This document shows, in pieces, positions 35,344 through 44,033 of a stretch of DNA of 64,000 bases. Made by a program: the position numbers and the translations under genes. The stretch lies in the NCBI GenBank assembly GCA_963785585.1, contig CAWAVW010000004.1:1240001-1304000 (forward strand). Reading direction: 5' to 3'. Each line of letters begins with the position of its first letter. Position 1 is the first letter of the stretch. The DNA is from Palsa-295 sp963785585 (GTDB lineage: Bacteria; Acidobacteriota; Terriglobia; Acidiferrales; UBA7541). The notes below the pieces were generated by a model. It had not been told where the DNA came from, searched no databases, and worked only from the letters and a program-made list of their open reading frames with translations.

Positions 35344-35895
35344 CTAGTCCTTCACGTGCGCGAGGGGAATCTGCGAAAACAATTGCAGGTCGACAATCAT
35401 GTTCAGGCGGCGGTCCAACTGAAAAAACGTCGCGGCCTTTTTCCCCGGCAACACCTGGCTGACCACCGGAACATACTTCAAGCGCAGCGCCTGCGCCTGC
35501 CCGTCCACCTCGAGCCAGTGCCGCACGTAAATCAGCGCGTCCTGATCGGACATCGTGGCCCACATCTCGGCGTACTGCTTCAGGAGCGCGTATTTCTGAT
35601 CGTTCACGGCGGTCAAATCCTTCACGTAATGATTGTAGACCGGCCAGAACTTCAGACCTTCGTCCTCGGAGAGCGACATGTTTTCGCCGATCACCTGCAT
35701 TTTCCGGGCGCGCAGGTCTTGCCGCAGCAAGGCGATATCTTCGTCGGTGACCGTCGGGCTGATCACGCGCTGCACGGTCACTTGCTGATTTTGCGCCACG
35801 GCCTGCGCGAACCCGCCGCCGATCGCCGTCGCCACCAGCACGCCCGCCACAAACGCCGCGACCAGTGCTCCCGCTCCCGTTGTTTCGCCTTTCAT
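35344..35895 (-). CDS. Exported helical protein of unknown function
   Basis: A 183-aa protein; AGGAG lies seven bases before ATG 35895. It begins with a hydrophobic export or anchor segment (GALVAAFVAGVLVATAIGGGFAQAVAQ). The mature part is predicted helical and charged (DEDIALLRQDLRARKMQVIGENMSLSEDEGLKFWPVYNHYV..; YAEMWATMSDQDALIYVRHWLEVDGQ). The pattern recalls Spy/LTXXQ-type periplasmic proteins, but no LTxxQ motif is present and I do not assign the family. The gene stands alone between the LuxR gene and a block of D elements; its upstream ORF extension is D-element sequence. Confidence 0.75.
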   Translation of the reverse strand: MKGETTGAGALVAAFVAGVLVATAIGGGFAQAVAQNQQVTVQRVISPTVTDEDIALLRQDLRARKMQVIGENMSLSEDEGLKFWPVYNHYVKDLTAVNDQKYALLKQYAEMWATMSDQDALIYVRHWLEVDGQAQALRLKYVPVVSQVLPGKKAATFFQLDRRLNMIVDLQLFSQIPLAHVKD

Positions 35896-35973
35896 TGGTT
35901 TTCTCCTGACTGTGCGCTCATCCCGTAAGGAAACGGCAAGCGCAGCATGCCCGAGTGCATGGTAATACAGTTG

Positions 35974-36217
35974 CGCCGCCCGCGGACGACAACCCGAACT
36001 GAGCGCCCCAACGGACGATCCGGTTAACCCATCGCGCCTCGCTTGCCGATGCGAGCGACACACCAACCGCCGCTCGTGCCTGCCGACGATGTCCGCGCCC
36101 ATTTCCCGTTGGCGCGCGACGTACAGTTTCGAACCGAATCGCTGTGAGGTCGAACGCCGAAACGGTTTTCGCGGAGTGCGGTGGGATCCCGCCGAAGGCG
36201 GGATACCACCGCCGGCC
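35974..36217 (+). repeat. Family D element 2 (left arm altered)
   Basis: The right arm (36164-36217) is intact. The interior ends in GTTGGCGCGCGACGTACAG and TTCGAACCGAATCGCTG, the FEPNRCEVE-coding remnant. The usual left arm is replaced by CCGCCCGCGGACGACAACCCG, seen again near 37317. Confidence 0.8.
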
Positions 36218-36331
36218 GCAGGCGTATACCTCGAGCAATATGTAGCCTCGACCGCTGCTGTTCCGCCTCGACCGGCCCGCGCTACACGTTTGTGGTGTTC
36301 GAGGCTACGTATCGCCACGCCGCGCACCGGC

Positions 36332-36552
36332 GGCCGGCGGTGGTTCGTCCTGAAAACCGGACGCGCCACCGCACTCCGCGAGACCCGCGCGTTCGGCGCC
36401 CCAACGGACGATCCGCTCGACCCATCGCGCCTCGATTGCCGGTTCGAGCGAAAACCAACCCCCGCTCGCGCACGCCCACGATGTCCGCGCCCATCTCCCG
36501 TTAGCGCGCGACGTACAGTTTGGAACCGAATCGCTGCGACATCGAAAACCGC
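36332..36552 (+). repeat. Family D element 3 (right arm missing) abutting the RAYT gene
   Basis: The left arm (36332-36384, with an alternative inner stem CGTCC..GGACG) and the interior are present. Sequence breaks off after GCGACATCGAAAACCG, where the right arm should begin. The RAYT start codon follows 58 bp later. Confidence 0.78.
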
Positions 36553-36609
36553 TCATCCGATAGCGTAACTGGTTGTGGACGACAAGGATCAGTAGTATGC
36601 TTCGCCGAA

Positions 36610-37164
36610 ATGGCGGACTGGCCGCACGCTCCGGCGCATCGTGTCGAACCGGCGGGAGTGTACATGGTCACCGCGGCGACCTACCGTAAGCTTCCCATTT
36701 TCAACTCCGCGCAAAAACTCGATCTGCTTCAGGCGCGACTGTTCGAGGTGAGCGAAAAGTACGGCGTAAAACTCGAGGCCTGGTGCCTGTTTCCGAATCA
36801 CTATCACTTCATCGGCACCGCGGGGCGTTCGGCAAGCATCGGATCGCTGGTGAAAGAGTTGCACACGCTCACCGCGCGCGAGGTGAATCGCGTGGACAAC
36901 GCGAGCGGACGCCAAGTGTGGTTTCAATATTGGGATAAGTGGATCCAGCAGCAGGGCGCGTACTTTGCGCGACTTCGTTACGTGCATGAGAACGCCGTGC
37001 GTCACGGCATCACGCGTAACGCGGTGAATTATCGCTGGTGCTCCGCGGGATGGTTCGAGCAGCGCGCGAATCGCGCCTTCCGCAAAACGGTTTTATCGTT
37101 TCCCACCTCGCGTTTGCGCACTCCCGACGACTTCGAAGTGAACCCCAGCGACATCGAAGGCTGA
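36610..37164 (+). CDS. RAYT: REP-associated Y1 (HUH) transposase
   Basis: A 184-aa single-strand transposase of the TnpA-REP/RAYT type. Domain landmarks: the N-terminal GVYMVTAATYRK strand, the HUH metal motif LFPNHYHFIG (His64, His66), VKELHTLTAREVNR with GRQVWFQYWDKWI, and the catalytic Tyr124 in RLRYVHENAVRHG. RAYTs cut and join at REP hairpins as single strands and are normally single-copy residents. ATG 36610 is chosen because everything upstream is D-element sequence; no good ribosome site is visible. The last 37 codons and TGA are homologous, without gaps, to the interior of family D elements. The D right arm starts four bases after the stop. Confidence 0.9.
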   Translation: MADWPHAPAHRVEPAGVYMVTAATYRKLPIFNSAQKLDLLQARLFEVSEKYGVKLEAWCLFPNHYHFIGTAGRSASIGSLVKELHTLTAREVNRVDNASGRQVWFQYWDKWIQQQGAYFARLRYVHENAVRHGITRNAVNYRWCSAGWFEQRANRAFRKTVLSFPTSRLRTPDDFEVNPSDIEG

Positions 37165-37168
37165 CGAG

Positions 37169-37221
37169 GTTCTCGCGGAGTGCGGTGGCATCCCGCCAAC
37201 GGCGGGAGACCACCGCCGGCC
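37169..37221 (+). repeat. Family D right arm at the RAYT 3' end
   Basis: GGTTCTCGCGGAG is followed by TGCGGTGGCATCCCGCC-AAC-GGCGGGAGACCACCGC, a long two-part stem with a GGAG foot. It is nearly identical to the right arms of elements 1, 5, 6 and 8 and is probably the cognate REP of this transposase. Confidence 0.88.
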
Positions 37222-37443
37222 ACACACGTTCAGCGCCAGCGACACGTAGGCTCGATCGTCGCTGGCCACGGGCTCCGCCTCAAGCAACACGTAGGCTCGA
37301 ACGCCACTCGCCGCCCGCGGACGACAACCCGCATCCAGCGCGGGTGAATCTCTCGGGCGGCTCTGCGCCGCCGGCCGCGGGCCGAACGCGCATACCTCAA
37401 GCAAGACGTCGGCTCGAACTCCACCGCGCGCCGGGGGCGCTCG
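37222..37443. repeat. Repeat-derived spacer downstream of RAYT
   Basis: Contains CACGTAGGCTCG words three times, a CCGCCCGCGGACGACAACCCGC segment shared with 35977, and CGGGCGGCTCTGCGCCGCCGGCC. No gene is seen; it ends at the stop of the kinase-TPR gene. Confidence 0.65.
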
Positions 37444-40400
37444 TTACTGTAGCTTGGCGTATTCGGCTTTCGCGGCGATTAGGAGGGGGATGTCGGGGTC
37501 GGCGTCTTTCCACAGCGCGAGGAAATCCTGGTAAGAGGCGCGGGCCTTGGCGCGAGCGGCGTCGGCGTCGGGGCCTTGGGCGGATTGAGCTTCGAGCATG
37601 TAAGCACGAGCCAGGCCCAGATTCGCCAGCGAGCCGATGGGATCGCCGGATTCGATGGCCCGATATTTCAGAACCTTCTGAAACTCGGCGGCCGCGAGGG
37701 CGCCTTGATGCGCCGCCAAGTACGCCTGACCGCGCAAATAAGCGGGATAGAAGGGAAAGTCCGAGGTACTCAAATCGTACGGCAGAGCCGGAGCGAGGTC
37801 TTCGATCGCGGCGTCGCCCTTACCCGCTTGCAGAGCAATCGCCGCGCGGACCAGTGGCAAATACAAAGACTGGACAAATGTGTCCTGGGGATAGCGCTTG
37901 GACAAATCGGCAGCCAATCGCGTGGCCTCGGCGGCATCGCCGGCAAGCCCCAGCGCGACGGCTGAAATCGATTGAACGTCTTTGCCGGTAGAAAGCGCCA
38001 GCGCGGTCTGCGTTTGCTGCCGGACCTGGCTCACGTTGCCGACTAAGGCCGATTGCAACCCGGCGTACGCAACGTACGTCGCGGCCGTTTCTTTTTCATC
38101 CGCGCGCTGTGCCGATTCGGAAGCGCGACGGATTAGCTCCCGTGCTTTGGAGAATTGCCCGGCAAAAGCGGCGATGCTGCCTTCGGCGAAAAGCATCACG
38201 TCTTCGTATCCGGGCTTGCCCATCACCTGGGCTGCCTCATGCTCCATCCCCGCCGAATCGTGTTGCAGAAAATCGATCGCGTAGAGCGTTTGGTGGATCG
38301 AAGGGCTATCCAGGTTGTGAGCTTGCGCTTCCGCTGCGGTGGCCCTGGCTTCGTCGAACCGATTGAGATTGTAATAACCACCGACAAGATTCCCGTAGGA
38401 AAGCCCACTGGCCGGATTGAGCTTGAGCGAAGTTTGGTCCGCGGCCAGGGACTTCTCGTACTCGCCCAGGTTCAGGTAGATAATGTTCAGATTCGTGGGT
38501 GGAACTGAATCCCGCGGATAGGTTTGGGCCCACAGTTCATAGGCTTTGCGCGCTGCTTCCACGTTCCCGTTCACAAACTGTTCGTAGTGCGTATCAATGT
38601 AAAACCTCTCGCGCTCGCTCACCCGCTCGCGCAGTGCGTAAGCCTTGCGCGAATTCTCCGCGCCACGAGTCAGTTCCCCCACGTTGTAGTAGCTGGTGCC
38701 CATTCGGGCGTAGGCCATGGCAAAGTTGGGGTCCAGGCTGACCGCCCGTTGATAGAAGGGGACGGCCGCAATGTCGTCGCGTTTTAAGACGGCGGTCTGG
38801 TAGCCCAGGCTGTAGGCTTGCAACGCTTCGAGCGAAGAGGTGGTCACGTTCTCCGCCGGCGCGTCGTACTTTTGCACCGAAGCGAGCGATTCGCCGAGCT
38901 TCACGCGAATTTTTGTGGACGCTTCACCCAGAGCTTTCAGCACCTGCTCCTTGCCGTTGGCCGTCGCCTGCTCGTTCGCCAGCAGGTCGCCGTTGTGGCA
39001 ATTCACGGCCTTCAGCCCCAACACGTACTGGCTGCCCAGGCTGGAAATCGAGCCTTCAATGGTGGCCGCGCCCGCCGTTCGCTGGCAGACTTCACGGGCA
39101 AGATCGCTGGTGAGCCGCGCGTCTTTCGGCTGCGCCATCAGGCCGAGGGTCTGCGCGATCTGCTGGTCGGAAAGCAAATTCAGAAACGGCGACTGTTCGA
39201 GCTGCGCAGAGAGTCCCTGGCGCAGCGTGCCGTCGAACACCGCGTCGCCGGTGGTGTTCGTGAATTCGGCGAGCACGATGGTGTCTTTTTCGGTGAGTGC
39301 CCGCGTGCGGTGAGAATAGAAGTATCCGCCAATGGCGAGTGCGGCCGCGACGACGATAGCGGCCGCGGCGACGAGAATTTTGCGCGACTTGGGAGCAGCC
39401 GCAACCGCGGTTGCGCTCACGCCGCTCGATGGCAATGGCGCCACAGCCGTTACAGAGCTTGATGGGGGCGGCGCCACAACCGTTTGAGAGCCCGATGACG
39501 GCGGCGTCGGCTGAGGTCCGGATGGCGCGGCCGTTCCTTCCGCGGCGGCGACTGCGACCGTTCCGGAACCTGCCGCGGCAGAGCGCCCCGTATCCGAATC
39601 GCGTTTCAGGCGCTGCAAATCCGAACGCATTTCCGAAGCGTGCTGGTAGCGCAGACTGCGATCCTTTTCCAAGGCCTTCTGGATGATGTCTTCCAGCTTC
39701 GCCGGAATGGCGGGATTCAGCCGCACCGCGGGCGTTGGCGTGGCATTCAGAATCTCAGCGAAGATCACCGCCGAGCTTTCGCCGCGGAAGGGCAGCGCGC
39801 CGGTGGTCATTTCGTAGAGCACCGCGCCGAAGGAAAACAGATCGCTGCGCGCGTCGAGTTCCTTGGCGCGGGCCTGCTCGGGCGACATATACGCAACGGT
39901 GCCGAGCGTGGAACCGGGACTGGTGAGGTCGCGCTCGTCCACATCGCCGGCCGTGGTGCTCGCCGCCGAAGTCTGGTTCGGCGAACCGGCAGCGGGCGTG
40001 ACTTTCGCGAGACCGAAATCCAGAATTTTGGCGTGGCCGCGCTTGGTGACGAAAATGTTCGCGGGCTTGATGTCGCGATGAACGATATTTTGGGCATGCG
40101 CGGCATCGAGCGCGTCGGCAATTTCAATGGCCAGGGCGATGGCGGTATCGATTTCGATCGGACGGCCGTCGATGCGGTGCTTCAGCGTCATACCGTCGAG
40201 AAATTCCATGGCGATGAACAGGCGGCCGCCGTCGTCGCCGATTTCGTGGATGGTGCAGATATTGGGATGGTTCAGGGCGGACGCGGCGCGGGCTTCGCGG
40301 CGGAATCGTTCGAGCGACTGCGCGTCTTTGGCCACGTCGTCGGGCAGGAATTTCAGGGCGACGAAGCGGCCGAGCGAGGTGTCTTCGGCTTTGTAAACCA

Positions 40401-40482
40401 CACCCATGCCGCCGCCGCCGAGTTTCTCGATGATGCGAAAATGCGAAACGGATTGTCCGAGCAGCGGGTCGGGGCCGGGCAT
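37444..40482 (-). CDS. Transmembrane Ser/Thr kinase with C-terminal TPR array
   Basis: A 1012-aa kinase. ATG 40482 (MPGPDPLLGQSVSHFRIIEKLG) is chosen; the in-frame extension to 40728 is D-element sequence. Kinase landmarks: GGGGMG (22-27), Lys44, HRDIKPANIF, DFGLAK and MSPEQARA. A Pro/Ser/Thr/Ala-rich linker (about 300-365) leads to a membrane helix near 370-390 (ILVAAAAIVVAAALAIGGYFY). The outer part begins with a TolB-N/FlgO-like segment (IVLAEFTNTTGDAVFDGTLRQGLSAQL..LGSQYVLGLKAVNC) and then many TPRs (about 560-1010). Typical of Acidobacteriota; the signal is unknown. Confidence 0.92.
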   Translation of the reverse strand: MPGPDPLLGQSVSHFRIIEKLGGGGMGVVYKAEDTSLGRFVALKFLPDDVAKDAQSLERFRREARAASALNHPNICTIHEIGDDGGRLFIAMEFLDGMTLKHRIDGRPIEIDTAIALAIEIADALDAAHAQNIVHRDIKPANIFVTKRGHAKILDFGLAKVTPAAGSPNQTSAASTTAGDVDERDLTSPGSTLGTVAYMSPEQARAKELDARSDLFSFGAVLYEMTTGALPFRGESSAVIFAEILNATPTPAVRLNPAIPAKLEDIIQKALEKDRSLRYQHASEMRSDLQRLKRDSDTGRSAAAGSGTVAVAAAEGTAAPSGPQPTPPSSGSQTVVAPPPSSSVTAVAPLPSSGVSATAVAAAPKSRKILVAAAAIVVAAALAIGGYFYSHRTRALTEKDTIVLAEFTNTTGDAVFDGTLRQGLSAQLEQSPFLNLLSDQQIAQTLGLMAQPKDARLTSDLAREVCQRTAGAATIEGSISSLGSQYVLGLKAVNCHNGDLLANEQATANGKEQVLKALGEASTKIRVKLGESLASVQKYDAPAENVTTSSLEALQAYSLGYQTAVLKRDDIAAVPFYQRAVSLDPNFAMAYARMGTSYYNVGELTRGAENSRKAYALRERVSERERFYIDTHYEQFVNGNVEAARKAYELWAQTYPRDSVPPTNLNIIYLNLGEYEKSLAADQTSLKLNPASGLSYGNLVGGYYNLNRFDEARATAAEAQAHNLDSPSIHQTLYAIDFLQHDSAGMEHEAAQVMGKPGYEDVMLFAEGSIAAFAGQFSKARELIRRASESAQRADEKETAATYVAYAGLQSALVGNVSQVRQQTQTALALSTGKDVQSISAVALGLAGDAAEATRLAADLSKRYPQDTFVQSLYLPLVRAAIALQAGKGDAAIEDLAPALPYDLSTSDFPFYPAYLRGQAYLAAHQGALAAAEFQKVLKYRAIESGDPIGSLANLGLARAYMLEAQSAQGPDADAARAKARASYQDFLALWKDADPDIPLLIAAKAEYAKLQ

Positions 40483-40569
40483 GAAGCGGACATAGTAAAG
40501 TGGGCCGAACGGCAAGTCAACGGAGGCGGTGCGACGTGTGACGGGCCGGGCGGCGCGGCGAGCGTGGCT

Positions 40570-40692
40570 GCGCACATATCGCGTTGGCGCCCGACGTACA
40601 GTTTCGAACCGAATCGCTATGAGGTCGAAGGCTGAAACGGTTTTCGCGGAGTGCGGTGGCATCCCGCCAACGGCGGGAGACCACCGCCGGCC
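40570..40692 (+). repeat. Family D element 5 (3' half)
   Basis: The interior 3' part (GTACAGTTTCGAACCGAATCGCTATGAGG with stop TGA) and an intact right arm 40638-40692 are present. The left half is missing where the kinase gene begins. A GTAGCCTCG..CGAGGCTACG stem follows at 40718-40757. Confidence 0.82.
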
Positions 40693-40817
40693 GCATGCGT
40701 TGGGTTCAAGCAACACGTAGCCTCGCACGCCGCTGGTTTGTGTGGTTCGAGGCTACGCAGTGACAGGGCGAGCGTTTGTGCTGTTCGAGTCTACGGAGTG
40801 GCATGGCCGGGGCGTGC

Positions 40818-41096
40818 GGCCGGCGGTGGTTCGTCCTGAAAGACGGACGCGCCACCGCACTCCGCGAGAACCGCGCGTTCGGCGCCCCAACGGACGATCC
40901 GCTCAACCCGTCGCCCCTCGCTCACCGGTTCGAGCGATACACCAACTGCCACTCGCGCCTGCCGACGCTGTCGTCGCCCTTTTCGCGTTGGCGCATGACG
41001 TACAGTTTCGAACCGAATCGCTGTGAGGTCGAAGGCTGAAACGGTTTTCGCGGAGTGCGTTGGCATCCCGCCAACGGCGGGAGACCACCGCCGGCC
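40818..41096 (+). repeat. Family D element 6 (full, best example)
   Basis: A 279-bp element with a left arm at 40818-40871 and a right arm at 41043-41096. The interior segment 40926-41039 is 114 bp. It translates in frame as RFERYTN..SRWRMTYSFEPNRCEVEG-stop and aligns without gaps to RAYT codons 148-184 plus stop. By hand this gives 17/37 residues and 70/114 bases identical. Confidence 0.88.
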
Positions 41097-41183
41097 ACAT
41101 GCGTTCGCCTCAAGCAACACTTAGCCTCGAACGACGCTGGTTTGTGTTGTTCGAGGCTACTGGGTGGCAGGGCTGGAGTGGGT

Positions 41184-41236
41184 GGCCGGCGGTGGTCCCC
41201 GCCTTGCGGCGGGTGCCACCGCACTCCGCGAGAACC
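41184..41236 (+). repeat. Family D left arm (solo)
   Basis: GGCCGGCGGTGGTCCCCGCC-TTGC-GGCGGGTGCCACCGCACTCC ends with GCGAGAACC. No interior or right arm follows before the hydrolase gene at 41353. It is preceded by GAGGCTACTGGGTGGCAGGGCTGGAGTGGG, as before element 8. Confidence 0.8.
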
Positions 41237-41352
41237 GTGGGCGGATTGCCGTAACGGGGAATCGGTGCGAGCGATCGTATTTCGCGCGCTGGGCGAGCTA
41301 CGTCGCAGGCACCGTGTGGTGAACGATGCCTGCGATCGAAACTCGCGCGCTA

Positions 41353-42135
41353 CTAGCGCACGGACGGACCGGCGGCGGCATCCTCGATGAGCTTGGCGGT
41401 TTCCTTGGGATGCGAGATATACGCCGCGTGGCTGGAGTTCACTTCCACCGACTTGGCGTTGGCGCGCTTGGCCATCATGCGTTCCTGCTCCGGATTGATG
41501 GAATGGTCGGCGGTGGAAATCATGTACCACGTGGGTTTCGTCTTCCATGCCGGAGTCTTCACCGCGGAAGTGAACGAATCGAGCGAGAACAACACCTGCG
41601 ACTGCGCCATGAACGCGGTCTTCGATTCCGGAACGTCCGCCGCGAAATCGGAATGGAACGATGCCGGGTCGATATACAGGTAGCCATCGGCGGTCGCTTT
41701 GATCCCTTTACCGGCCGGCGGCACAGTTTTCTCGATGGTGGCGCAACTTTCGCCGGCGTCCAGCGCGAAGGCGTTGATGTAAACAAGCGATGCGACTTTC
41801 GGGTTGTTGCCTGCTTCGGTGATGATCGCGCCGCCGTAGCTGTGGCCGACGAGAACCACGGGACCGGGCTGCCGGTCGATCATTGCGTTCGCGAACTTCA
41901 CGTCTTCGGCGAACGAAGTCTCCGGCTGCTGCACCACGGCCACCGAGTATCCGTCTTTCGTGAGAATGTGGAAGACCGCTTCCCAGCCCGAGCCATCGGC
42001 GAATGCGCCGTGAACCAGCACGATATTCTTGATACCGGTTGGTTGCGCCGCAGCAACGTTACGAGTCCTCAGCAGCAACAGAGTCCCGGCCATCAGCACA
42101 ACAGCGAGCGTTACGAACGCATACAGCTTCTTCAT
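41353..42135 (-). CDS. Exported alpha/beta hydrolase (salicylate-esterase-like)
   Basis: A 260-aa alpha/beta hydrolase with an N-terminal export or anchor helix (LYAFVTLAVVLMAGTLLLL) and GAGG nine bases before the ATG. Oxyanion start: NIVLVHGAFADGSGWEAVF. Nucleophile elbow: GHSYGG (Ser98). The acid is likely in STADHSI and the catalytic His in NSSHAAYISHP. This matches the plant methyl-esterase-like group common in bacteria. The physiological ester is unknown. The methyltransferase gene lies 66 bp upstream on the same strand, so they may form an operon. Confidence 0.88.
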   Translation of the reverse strand: MKKLYAFVTLAVVLMAGTLLLLRTRNVAAAQPTGIKNIVLVHGAFADGSGWEAVFHILTKDGYSVAVVQQPETSFAEDVKFANAMIDRQPGPVVLVGHSYGGAIITEAGNNPKVASLVYINAFALDAGESCATIEKTVPPAGKGIKATADGYLYIDPASFHSDFAADVPESKTAFMAQSQVLFSLDSFTSAVKTPAWKTKPTWYMISTADHSINPEQERMMAKRANAKSVEVNSSHAAYISHPKETAKLIEDAAAGPSVR

Positions 42136-42201
42136 GATTGTTTTCCTCTCCCGTGTCGAGTTTGAGTTTCGATGAATGTTTGCGCCGCAACGCCGGCGTC
42201 T

Positions 42202-43272
42202 TTACGGACGCGCTTCGTAAACGATGTTGAAAGGCGTCTCCGCGGCGCGGCGAAATCGCGTGAAGCCCGCGGCGGTCACCACTTCGCGGATGCGCTTCTC
42301 GCCGGCCTGCGCGCCCAGGCACGCGGCCACTTCCTGCGAACGCGAACACGGCGTGCAGAGCAAAGTAGAGAAGGAGTAATACACGCGGCCCACCGGATTC
42401 AGATTGTCTTTCAGCTCGTCGTTGGCGAAGGGCTCGACGATCATCCACGAGCCGTCCGGCGCGAGCGCCTGGCGAACGTGCTTCGCCGCGCCCACGGGGT
42501 CGCCCATGTCGTGCAGGCAATCGAATACCGCGATGAAATCGTAGCCCGTGCCGGAAAATTGTTTGGCGGCGGCGACTTCGAACTTCACGCGATCGCTCAG
42601 ACCTTCGCGCCGGGCGGTTTCCCGCGCGCCTTCGATCGATTTATCGTGATAGTCGAAGCCGATGAAATGCGATTTCGGATACGCTTTGGCCATCAGAATG
42701 GTGGAAGCGCCCTTGCCGCAACCGACGTCCGCCATTTTCGCGCCCGCTTCCAGTTTTTCTTTCACGCCGGAAAGAGCGGGGATCCAGTTGGCCACGAGAT
42801 TCGCCGCGTATCCCGGGCGGAAAAATTTCTCGCATCCGTGAAACACAAATTCGGAATGCTCGTGCCAGCCCATTCCCGCGCCGGATTTGAACGACTCCGC
42901 GATGCGCGGCACGGCTGCGAGCGAGCCGACCGCCAGCTCGAAAGCTCCCGGCAGATACGCGGGGCTGTCTTCGTTCGCCAGAGTGAACGCTTGCTCGGCA
43001 CTCAGGCTGAATTTTCCGGATTTCTCGTCGTAGGTCACGTAGCCGCCGGCGGCCTGCGAAGCGAGCCATTCGCGGACGTACCGTTCGTCTGTTTTGGTGT
43101 GGGCGGCAAGCTCGGAGGCGGTCATCGGGCCGAGCGCCAGCGTTTTGTACAGTCCCAGTTTTTCGCCGATCACCACCATGCCGGCGTGAACGGCTGCTCC
43201 CAGGTCGGTGACAAACCGGCCGATGAACGCATTCAATTTATCCATGTCGAGCGCGGGCGACGGCGTGCTCAT
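42202..43272 (-). CDS. Class I SAM-dependent methyltransferase with N-terminal winged helix
   Basis: A 356-aa methyltransferase; GAGGAGA precedes the ATG. Residues ~20-95 form a dimerisation/winged-helix module (LYKTLALGPMTASELAAHTKTDERYVREWLASQAAGGYVTYDE). Residues ~165-300 form the Rossmann SAM site: MADVGCGKGASTILMAKAYPKSHFIGFDYHDKSIE, then FDCLHDMGDPVGAAKHVRQALAPDGSWMIVEPFA. The C-terminus ends with GFTRFRRAAETPFNIVYEARP. This arrangement is common in O-methyltransferase-like proteins of unknown substrate. It probably precedes the hydrolase gene in one transcript. Confidence 0.88.
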   Translation of the reverse strand: MSTPSPALDMDKLNAFIGRFVTDLGAAVHAGMVVIGEKLGLYKTLALGPMTASELAAHTKTDERYVREWLASQAAGGYVTYDEKSGKFSLSAEQAFTLANEDSPAYLPGAFELAVGSLAAVPRIAESFKSGAGMGWHEHSEFVFHGCEKFFRPGYAANLVANWIPALSGVKEKLEAGAKMADVGCGKGASTILMAKAYPKSHFIGFDYHDKSIEGARETARREGLSDRVKFEVAAAKQFSGTGYDFIAVFDCLHDMGDPVGAAKHVRQALAPDGSWMIVEPFANDELKDNLNPVGRVYYSFSTLLCTPCSRSQEVAACLGAQAGEKRIREVVTAAGFTRFRRAAETPFNIVYEARP

Positions 43273-43509
43273 GAAATTTCTCCTCTTGTAACGAATTCAG
43301 GAATGGAAATATCGTGCGGGGCCGGGGTGGTGCGCCGATTTTCTGCGCGAATGTACTGCCGAAGAATCGCGAAAGTCAACCGCTGCCGAGGCGGGCGTTT
43401 GCGTGTGGACGAGCATTCGCGGTGGCAGGGCGAGCTTTTGCGTTGTTCACGGCTACGCGGTGGACGTTTGCGTCTTTCGAGGCTACGCGGTGGCAGGGCT
43501 GGAGTGGGT

Positions 43510-43785
43510 GGCCGGCGGTGGTCCCCGCCTGCGGCGGGTGCCACCGCACTCCGCGAGACCCGCGCGTTCGGCGCCACAACGGACGATCCGCTCAACCCAT
43601 CGCCCCTCGCTCGCCGGTTCGAACGGCATTCAACCCTGAGCTTGCGTACGACCACGCTGTCGTAGCCCATTTCCCGTTAACGCGCGTCGTACAGTTTCGA
43701 ATTGATTCGCGCTGACGTTTCGGATCGACATGGTTTTCGCGGAGTGCGGTGGCATCCCGCCAACGGCGGGAGACCACCGCCGGCC
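43510..43785 (+). repeat. Family D element 8 (full)
   Basis: Both arms are present (43510-43562 and 43733-43785). The interior is more diverged: CGTACAGTTTCGAATTGATTCGC, and the FEPNR-coding remnant is disrupted. The flanks 43432-43500 carry CTACGCGGTGG repeats, and GTAGCCTCGAACG words follow near 43808-43866. The rest of 43273-44033 has no gene. Confidence 0.82.
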
Positions 43786-43996
43786 TCATGCGTTCGCCTC
43801 AAGCAACCCGTCGCCTCGAACGACGCTGGCCACACGCGTACGCCTCAAGCAACACGTAGCCTCGAACGCCGCCGACCGAACGCGGTCGGTGCGAGCGATC
43901 GTATTTCGCTGGCTGGGTCGAGCGAACCGCGGTCAGGCGATAGCCCAACGTACGGTCGTGGTGCGTACGTCGTGCAAGACGCACCGACCGGCGAGT

Positions 43997-44025
43997 TTGC
44001 GAAGCGGGGCGCGAGAAACTACAAT
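43997..44025 (+). promoter_or_regulatory. Probable promoter of clan-A glycosidase gene
   Basis: TTGCGA (43997-44002) and TACAAT (44020-44025) are separated by 17 bp. The ATG at 44034 lies eight bases downstream and no ribosome site fits, so the mRNA is predicted leaderless. Support is by consensus only. Confidence 0.5.
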
Positions 44026-44033
44026 CGGTGGCC

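Noticed and set aside
40483..40728. N-terminal extension of the kinase-TPR gene
   Set aside because: The residues (e.g. ACGRRWSPAVGGMPPHSA) are the minus-strand reading of a D element and recur in many unrelated frames.
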